NCBI GenBank assembly: GCA_027008665.1
Contig: JALVEA010000216.1
Span: 1 to 10,952, forward strand
DNA length: 10,952 bases
Origin: Thiotrichaceae bacterium
Lineage (GTDB): Bacteria > Pseudomonadota > Gammaproteobacteria > Thiotrichales > Thiotrichaceae
Reading direction: 5' to 3'
The translations under genes and the position numbers were made by a program. This document shows, piece after piece, positions 6,473 through 10,952 of this stretch (the stretch's first letter is position 1; every line of letters begins with the position of its first letter). Below the pieces are notes generated by a model. The model ran no database searches and was not told the DNA's origin. It was given only the letters and a program-made list of their open reading frames with translations.

Positions 6473-7153
6473 CTACTCTTTAAGTGAATTAAAATAACCA
6501 TTTATTTTTACAATCATTAAAATCATTAACCAAGCAATGATCATTGTTATTAAAGTATGACTAAAAAAATGATCGCCAATGATCATTTTGTAGTTTCCAA
6601 TTGTCCAACCAATAGCAAGGGTGGAAATGAGTGCGATTTTCTTATTTCTTCTGCTTCTAAATAGGAAAAACAATGACATTAAGGCAAAACCGCCACTAGC
6701 ATGACCTGCTGGGTAGCATCTTATATTTTCTGTTTGATAAAATGTATCAGGGTATTTTGATAAGACGGTGACATAAGGGTAGTTGCCTCCATAGCGCTTA
6801 ATATCTGTTGGGCAAGGTACATTGGTTGTTGCTTTTAATAGAGCAATAAATAACGGCACAGTAAGACACGATAATAAGACAATCACTAAACCTTTTCTAT
6901 AATGCACAATAATGGAATGCCGCCGAAAGAATAACAAACTAATCAGTAGCGCAATGACAAATAAGATATATAGCTTTTTAATCCCATCGTAAAAGATAAG
7001 TTTAGGAAGGACTGCATTTTTATCTAAAATCCATTCATGTGTATTAAAGTTATAAAAATAATCTTGAATAATGATATCAAGCGGGGTGAATTCAAAGAGT
7101 AAAAATGACGACAATAACAATAGACTCATTAATCCGATAGATTTAGTGATCAT
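6473..7153 (-). CDS. pap2: PAP2-superfamily membrane phosphatase, partner of EptA
   Basis: This 226-residue integral membrane protein is read from ATG 7153. That start overlaps the end of the transferase gene by 11 bases. The frame is open to TTG 7201, but that would add 16 residues inside the upstream gene. Hydrophobic segments lie at about 5-22, 60-76, 89-107, 155-166, 175-185 and 199-216. Phosphatase motifs: K107ATTNVPCP (the KX6RP motif with Cys for Arg), PAGHASGG (148-155, containing the catalytic-type His151), and GDHFFSH (193-199, with His where classical PAP2 enzymes end in Asp). These variants fit the subfamily often found beside lipid A phosphoethanolamine transferases. It may act on lipid phosphates such as undecaprenyl pyrophosphate or lipid A in the inner membrane, but the substrate cannot be read from sequence. 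Confidence 0.85.
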   Translation of the reverse strand: MITKSIGLMSLLLLSSFLLFEFTPLDIIIQDYFYNFNTHEWILDKNAVLPKLIFYDGIKKLYILFVIALLISLLFFRRHSIIVHYRKGLVIVLLSCLTVPLFIALLKATTNVPCPTDIKRYGGNYPYVTVLSKYPDTFYQTENIRCYPAGHASGGFALMSLFFLFRSRRNKKIALISTLAIGWTIGNYKMIIGDHFFSHTLITMIIAWLMILMIVKINGYFNSLKE

Positions 7154-8744
7154 TTTTATGCTCAATAATATCCATATTCTTATCATATACTTTAGATTCA
7201 ATTCCCATTAATCCTAATAGGGTATGAAATATATTATCATGGGATAATTTTTTATGGCTTTTCTGTTTTAATTGTTCAATGTTAATTTCATTTTTTTCAA
7301 AATGATTTCCAAACCACATGATCATCGGTACATGTATCTGTTCATCAGGTGCAATCATATAAGGTAAACCATGTAAATACAGATTATTTTCACCCAATGA
7401 TTCACCGTGGTCACTAACATAAAGCAGCGCTGTTTCAAATTGATTGTCATTGGTTTTTAATAGTTTAATCGTTTGTGATAAAAAATAATCTGTATAAAGT
7501 AATGCATTATCATAAGTATTGATAATCTCTTTTTTTGTGCATTGCTCTAGTTGATTGGTTTCACATATAGGCGTAAATTTCTCAAATGCCTTAGGGTATC
7601 GTTTGAAGTAGGCAGGTCCATGATTGCCCATTTGATGCAATACAATAAAAATATCTCCTGTAGGATGGCTGTTGATATAACTTTGTAAGTTAGCCAGCAT
7701 ACCTTCATCCCGACATTCAATATCGCAAATCGGATTTATGCTCGATGATTTGTAGTCGATCTCTCCTATTCTATCAGCAACCCCTTTGGAGCTTGAATTA
7801 TTATCTAACCAAAGCACATTAACCCCTACCCGTTTTAATAAATCTAAGATATTTTCAGTTGATACCCCTTTGATTTTACTAAAATCAGAACGCCCATAGA
7901 CTGAGAACATACACGGTACTGAATGGGCGGTTGATGTACCACAAGACCAAACATTATCAAAATTGAGGATATTTTCTTTTTCTAATAATGGATTGGTTTT
8001 TCTATTATAACCATTAAGAGAAAAATGATCCGCCCTTGCTGTTTCACCCACCACAAAAACAATCAGTTTCCGATATTTATTATCAGATACAATCTGAGCA
8101 TCCAAAGCAATTGGTTTTAAAGCGGTTGAACTAGACTTAAACAAACCATTGATATATTTGATGCTTGAGTAGATATAATAAGAAGGGTTAGCATAAAATC
8201 TTAATGGCTTATGCTCTCGAAAAAATGAAGCGTAAAAATTACTCATACTTAAAATTAAAACAATAGATAATAATAATGCCCCACTAAATAATATAAGATT
8301 TGATAAAACCGATTTTTTAAATGATATTTTTATAATATTGGCTTTATAAATAAATAAAGAAGGTAAAACACCTAGCAACAAGAAATAAAGAGCCTGCTTC
8401 AAAGACAATAAATCCAATACCTCGTTTTTATCTGTTTTTATAATATTATCTATCATAAAACCATCAATCACCACATGATAAGTATCCATAAAATAAGCAG
8501 CGAATGATGAAATAAGCAATATAACAATAAGAATTGGTTTTAGCGTTCGATTAAAACAAACCAATGAAAATATAATGACATTAATACAGGAAAACAAAAT
8601 AAGAAGTGAAACTAAAAACAAACTATTATCAAAACTAATAGGGTAAACCTTCAGTACATTTTCGACAAAAGTTAAATTTCCAAATAATACTAAAAACACT
8701 GATGTTATAAGGATTAGTTTACTACTGGTAATTTTCATAGTCAT
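7143..8744 (-). CDS. eptA: Lipid A phosphoethanolamine transferase (EptA/MCR family)
   Basis: This 533-residue enzyme transfers phosphoethanolamine from phosphatidylethanolamine to lipid A, lowering surface negative charge and binding of polymyxins. About five membrane helices occupy residues 8-170, followed by a periplasmic alkaline-phosphatase-like domain. Zinc and catalytic residues are all present: E234 in VVGETARADH, nucleophile T272 in SCGTSTAHSVPC, H375 in HQMGNHGPAY, D445/H446 in VSDHGESLGE, and H458 in YLHG. Cysteines C268/C278, C340/C344 and C394/C402 match the three disulphides of MCR-1. YASFFREHKPLR at the end of the membrane part is also typical. Starts at ATG 8744 or 8738; neither has a clear Shine-Dalgarno. 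The pap2 gene overlaps its end by 11 bases, the eptA/mcr-pap2 order. It is active-looking, but whether it is closer to intrinsic EptA or to MCR enzymes needs alignment. Confidence 0.94.
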   Translation of the reverse strand: MTMKITSSKLILITSVFLVLFGNLTFVENVLKVYPISFDNSLFLVSLLILFSCINVIIFSLVCFNRTLKPILIVILLISSFAAYFMDTYHVVIDGFMIDNIIKTDKNEVLDLLSLKQALYFLLLGVLPSLFIYKANIIKISFKKSVLSNLILFSGALLLSIVLILSMSNFYASFFREHKPLRFYANPSYYIYSSIKYINGLFKSSSTALKPIALDAQIVSDNKYRKLIVFVVGETARADHFSLNGYNRKTNPLLEKENILNFDNVWSCGTSTAHSVPCMFSVYGRSDFSKIKGVSTENILDLLKRVGVNVLWLDNNSSSKGVADRIGEIDYKSSSINPICDIECRDEGMLANLQSYINSHPTGDIFIVLHQMGNHGPAYFKRYPKAFEKFTPICETNQLEQCTKKEIINTYDNALLYTDYFLSQTIKLLKTNDNQFETALLYVSDHGESLGENNLYLHGLPYMIAPDEQIHVPMIMWFGNHFEKNEINIEQLKQKSHKKLSHDNIFHTLLGLMGIESKVYDKNMDIIEHKNDH

Positions 8745-8771
8745 TTTTTATTATGTAATAGGTGAATGAAC

Positions 8772-8796
8772 AGTATAGCTTTAAAGGATAGATAAG
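8772..8796 (-). promoter_or_regulatory. Candidate eptA promoter with weak PmrA-like box
   Basis: On the minus strand TATACT (8777-8772) is a fair -10 box 27 bases before the first ATG. Just upstream, CTTATCTATCCTTTAA (8796-8781) resembles the PmrA direct repeat (YTTAAK-N5-YTTAAK) but with two to three mismatches. PmrA controls eptA in enterobacteria. No good -35 box is present, which would fit activator dependence. This is suggestive only. Confidence 0.22.
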
Positions 8797-8842
8797 ATTT
8801 AAAATACAAGAAAATACAAAGAGAAGGCAAGGCAGCATAGCT

Positions 8843-8870
8843 AGGAGTCCAAGCCTAGGCTTGGACTCCT
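8843..8870. repeat. Perfect 28-bp palindrome, copy 2
   Basis: AGGAGTCCAAGCCT and its exact reverse complement meet at 8856/8857 with no loop. The central 16 bases CCAAGCCTAGGCTTGG are identical to those at 6424-6439. It lies between the divergent-side end of the eptA unit and the 3' end of the next minus-strand gene (8900-9424). A stem in that gene's transcript could stop transcription, though no T run follows. Together with copy 1 it brackets the eptA-pap2 unit. Confidence 0.8.
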
Positions 8871-8887
8871 GAGGGAAAATTTCTCTT

Positions 8888-8902
8888 TAGGCAAGATGCC
8901 TA
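8888..8902 (-). other. Small hairpin at the 3' end of the unknown membrane-protein gene
   Basis: TAGGCA and TGCCTA form a 6-bp stem around a 3-base loop, and the gene's TAG stop is inside it. With the palindrome about 20 bases further on in the direction of transcription, it may contribute to 3'-end formation. It is short and has no clear T run. Confidence 0.3.
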
Positions 8903-9424
8903 ATCATAAGCACTTGCTTTATCGTGTCTCATTCCATTTTGTGATTTATAAGTGCGAATAATGCCAATTAACATAATCACCATATAAACAAGAACAATAG
9001 CTAATAAGGTGGTGTCTGATGTCCCCATTACTATATTGCTACCATCAGGATTTGCTTTTATTGCCTCGGCAAGATGTGTATCTGAGGTAAAATTATGTAA
9101 TACTCTTTCTTGTGTAAGAGTAAAAGCCATTGCAATCAAAACAATATCGGCAAATATAATTAATATCTTAGCCAAAATAGTGGTACATCGAGCAATGAGC
9201 AGATAGGTGACTATAATAATAGCACTTGTTATTCCCAAGCTTGAAATAAAGAAAATATTAAATTTTCCGTCCAATGCAGATTCAATACCTGCTGTACTAT
9301 TACTACTACCGAATAGATAAAATAAATGACTTAAATCAGTATTCGTGTTTATCACCATAAGCAATACAAAAGTGGTAATTAAGCTAAAAATATTAAGCAT
9401 ATAATTCATTTTATTGTTGTTCAT
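8900..9424 (-). CDS. Four-helix membrane protein of unknown function
   Basis: This 174-residue protein starts at ATG 9424 after a strong ribosome-binding site (GAGGAG, minus strand), so it is probably well translated. Hydrophobic helices lie at about 10-26, 57-78, 84-105 and 139-157. The loop between helices 1 and 2 (27-56) and the one between 3 and 4 (106-138) are polar and Ser/Thr/Asp-rich. The short C-terminal tail has Lys/Arg residues. By the positive-inside rule both ends would be cytoplasmic and the two loops periplasmic. I see no enzymatic motif, no cysteine pair and no family I recognise. It stands alone, convergent to nothing and divergent from the TerC gene, with its own palindrome downstream. 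A small inner-membrane protein is as far as the sequence supports. Confidence 0.75.
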   Translation of the reverse strand: MNNNKMNYMLNIFSLITTFVLLMVINTNTDLSHLFYLFGSSNSTAGIESALDGKFNIFFISSLGITSAIIIVTYLLIARCTTILAKILIIFADIVLIAMAFTLTQERVLHNFTSDTHLAEAIKANPDGSNIVMGTSDTTLLAIVLVYMVIMLIGIIRTYKSQNGMRHDKASAYD

Positions 9425-9467
9425 AGAACTCTCCTCTTTGATTTTCTATTTAAAATTTTTTTTATAA

Positions 9468-9536
9468 AATTGGTGGCAGGACAACCCCTCTGTCTTTAGC
9501 TCAGGGGGAGTTGACCCCTGAATTGGCAAGACCAAT
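9468..9536. other. Structured element, possibly an IS200/IS605-type right end
   Basis: CAACCCCTCTG (9482-9492) and CAGGGGG-A-GTTG (9502-9513) form an 11-bp stem with one wobble and one bulged A around the loop TCTTTAGCT. A competing stem pairs TCAGGGG (9501-9507) with CCCCTGA (9515-9521). ATTGG/CCAAT makes a further 5-bp hairpin at 9522-9536, and a second AATTGG at 9468-9473 could pair with the same CCAAT to close the whole element. The pattern CCC...CTTTAG...GGGGGAGTTG is reminiscent of the hairpin at the right end of IS200/IS605 elements downstream of tnpB, but no tnpA or tnpB is nearby. Alternatively it is a 5' leader structure of the flanking minus-strand gene. Confidence 0.42.
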
Positions 9537-9624
9537 ACGGATATAAAGCACTTAAAGATTAGTAGAGATAAACCGATATGTAAACAGACCTCAGAAACAT
9601 GGATTAAATTCTTAGCGCTTCATC

Positions 9625-9651
9625 TTGTGCTACACTTTATAGCTTTATAAT
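9625..9651 (+). promoter_or_regulatory. Candidate promoter of the TerC-family gene
   Basis: TTGTGC (9625-9630) and a perfect TATAAT (9646-9651) are separated by 15 bp, a little short but usable. The start codon follows 18 bases later. The ribosome-binding site AGGCGG (9660-9665) sits 4 bases before ATG 9670 and 7 bases before the adjacent in-frame ATG 9673. Confidence 0.45.
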
Positions 9652-9669
9652 TAGAGTATAGGCGGAAAA

Positions 9670-10467
9670 ATGATGGAAGGCTTATTTACCTTAGAAAATA
9701 TGTTCACTCTCGGCATGTTGGTGATGCTACAAGCAGTGCTCGGTTTTGATAATTTGCTTTATATTGCCTTAGAATCACAGCGGATAGAAAGCACTAAACA
9801 GGCAAAATTACGCCGCTGGGGAATAGGTTTAGCAATTATTTTGCGTATTGTATTGCTAGTTGCATTAGTGAAAGTCATTTCCTTATTTCAAAACGATCTT
9901 TTTGTCATTGACTACAAGGGGATTATTGAAGGGCATTTTAATCTACACAGCTTAGTTGTTCTTGTTGGTGGTGTTTTTATCATCTACACGGCATTAAAAG
10001 AAATCAACCATATGCTGATGCTAGAGGAAGGAGAACATAGCAAACGCAAACCAAGATCCTTTACAGTTGCCTTAATTTGGATTGTAATTATGAATGTGGT
10101 GTTCTCCTTTGATTCCATTTTAAGTGCGATGGCATTAAGCGATAACCTTATTATTATGACTACTGCTATTGTTATTGGTGGTATTTTAATGATTTGGCTC
10201 TCTGATCATGTCACTGAGTTTTTGAAAAAGAACCGTATGTATGAAGTTGTTGGTCTATTTATTTTATTATTGGTCGGCGTGATGTTGCTATCAGAAGGCG
10301 GACATTTATCCCATTTGCATCTCTTTGGAACAGAAATCACGCCAATGGGCAAAGGAACATTCTATCTCGTCATTGTAGTGATGGTGGTTGTAGAACTGGT
10401 TCAATCTCGTTATCAAAAACGTTTAATTGCGACTAAGTTGAAAAATGATAAAACGCAGATAGACTAG
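9670..10467 (+). CDS. TerC-family integral membrane protein (probable metal exporter)
   Basis: This 265-residue protein has about seven hydrophobic segments (roughly 11-32, 51-73, 92-110, 133-153, 160-177, 192-209, 229-245). It carries the paired motifs of the TerC family: LGFDNLLYI (24-32) in the first helix and VVFSFDSILSAMAL (143-156) in the fourth, whose acidic residues are thought to form the ion path. A hydrophilic, charged loop (111-132) lies between the halves. TerC-family proteins were named for tellurite resistance, and relatives such as Alx export manganese. The exact ion here is not known. The spacing to the ribosome-binding site slightly favours the second ATG (9673). It appears to be transcribed on its own, about 80 bases before the next gene. 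No terminator is visible after the stop. Confidence 0.88.
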   Translation: MMEGLFTLENMFTLGMLVMLQAVLGFDNLLYIALESQRIESTKQAKLRRWGIGLAIILRIVLLVALVKVISLFQNDLFVIDYKGIIEGHFNLHSLVVLVGGVFIIYTALKEINHMLMLEEGEHSKRKPRSFTVALIWIVIMNVVFSFDSILSAMALSDNLIIMTTAIVIGGILMIWLSDHVTEFLKKNRMYEVVGLFILLLVGVMLLSEGGHLSHLHLFGTEITPMGKGTFYLVIVVMVVVELVQSRYQKRLIATKLKNDKTQID

Positions 10468-10546
10468 TGCTCAATCAATTTATCTATACCTTTGCTCTAC
10501 TGTTTAGATTTGACAAAGGTGCTACTTGTTTAAAAGTATATTAAAT

Positions 10547-10952
10547 ATGTCCTTACCCTTGATCGATACCCATTGCCATCTGGATCTTGCTATCTTTGAT
10601 CCAGATCGTGATGCTGTGTTACAACGAGCTTTTGATAATGCAGTATCGGATTTTATTATCCCCGCGACTATCTTTGCTCACTGGGAAAAAATAAAGGCAT
10701 TAACAAATAAGCATAGCCATTTACACCCTGCTTATGGTTTGCATCCTATGTTTATGTCGCAACATAATGATCAGGATTTAGATCATTTAGCGCACTGGTT
10801 ACAAACTGAAAAAGCCATTGCCGTTGGCGAATGTGGTTTAGATTTCTTTATTTTCAAACAACAAACAGACCGACAACAGGCTAAAAACGCACAACTGCAT
10901 TTATTTCATAGCCAGTTAGCATTGGCACAACAGCATCAACTCCCTGTTATAC
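10547..10952 (+). CDS. yjjV: TatD-family metal-dependent hydrolase, YjjV-like (N-terminal part)
   Basis: The first 135 codons are present; the gene runs off the window. The start region reads MSLPLIDTHCHLD, with the HxH metal ligands of the TatD TIM-barrel. IIPAT follows, then YGLHPMFM, IAVGECGLDFF (with the conserved Glu ligand), DRQQAKNAQLHLF and LPVI. These are in the same order as in E. coli YjjV, which they resemble more closely than TatD or YcfH. The family includes nucleases and other metallohydrolases; the substrate of YjjV-type members is uncertain. ATG 10547 has no Shine-Dalgarno. TTG 10526, seven codons upstream in frame, has AAAGG at 10515-10519 with 6-base spacing and may be the real start. 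A TTGACA at 10510-10515 hints at a promoter, but no -10 is well placed. Confidence 0.88.
   Translation, partial: MSLPLIDTHCHLDLAIFDPDRDAVLQRAFDNAVSDFIIPATIFAHWEKIKALTNKHSHLHPAYGLHPMFMSQHNDQDLDHLAHWLQTEKAIAVGECGLDFFIFKQQTDRQQAKNAQLHLFHSQLALAQQHQLPVI

Noticed and set aside
9009..9206. Plus-strand reading frame inside the four-helix membrane gene
   Set aside because: It is antisense to a gene with a strong ribosome-binding site and clear membrane helices, and has no family signature.
9499..9536. Manganese riboswitch of the yybP-ykoY type upstream of the TerC gene
   Set aside because: GGGGGAGTTG and GGCAAGACC echo the riboswitch's GGGGAGTAG and GGCGAGACC, and TerC relatives are known targets. 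The two parts are only about 16 bases apart where the aptamer needs far more. The TATAAT promoter also lies downstream, so the element would not be in the leader.
1..10952. CRISPR array, tRNA or rRNA genes
   Set aside because: No regularly spaced direct repeats and no cloverleaf or rRNA-like segment were seen.

Overview
The window is an AT-rich segment of a Gram-negative chromosome, most likely a gammaproteobacterium. The signs are a Zur-type Fur-family regulator tail, a YjjV-like TatD hydrolase, a lipid A phosphoethanolamine transferase with a PAP2 phosphatase partner, and a TerC-family protein. I cannot name the genus. The Neisseria (GCCGTCTGAA) and Pasteurellaceae (AAGTGCGGT) DNA-uptake words were not seen.

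Layout: (1) 1-142, the C-terminus of a Zur-like repressor. (2) 143-781, no intact gene. This stretch holds the 3' end of a degraded group II intron (minus strand, with a complete 34-nt domain V), a small hairpin, and the frameshifted C-terminal remnant of an IS4-type transposase. (3) 782-6433, a tight five-gene plus-strand operon: a large TPR-like protein, a J-domain-like protein without an HPD motif, a GrpE-like exchange factor, an HscC/DnaK-like Hsp70, and a small zinc-ribbon protein. Junctions are overlaps of 1 and 11 nt and gaps of 4 and 5 nt. (4) 6473-8744, a minus-strand eptA-pap2 pair bracketed by two copies of one palindrome. (5) 8900-9424, a minus-strand four-helix membrane protein of unknown function, with a structured element behind its start. 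(6) 9670-10467, a TerC-family membrane protein. (7) 10547 to the end, the N-terminal half of a YjjV-like TatD-family hydrolase.

The most striking part is the Hsp70 operon. It encodes a full dedicated chaperone machine (ATPase, exchange factor and J-like cochaperone) plus two proteins, TPR and zinc ribbon, that could supply client specificity. The J protein has YPP where HPD should be, while the Hsp70 keeps the arginine that normally contacts the HPD aspartate. The eptA-pap2 pair would add phosphoethanolamine to lipid A and handle phosphate or lipid carrier turnover in the envelope. Its gene order is the one known from mcr cassettes, and the shared palindromes at its edges suggest it may have arrived as a unit.
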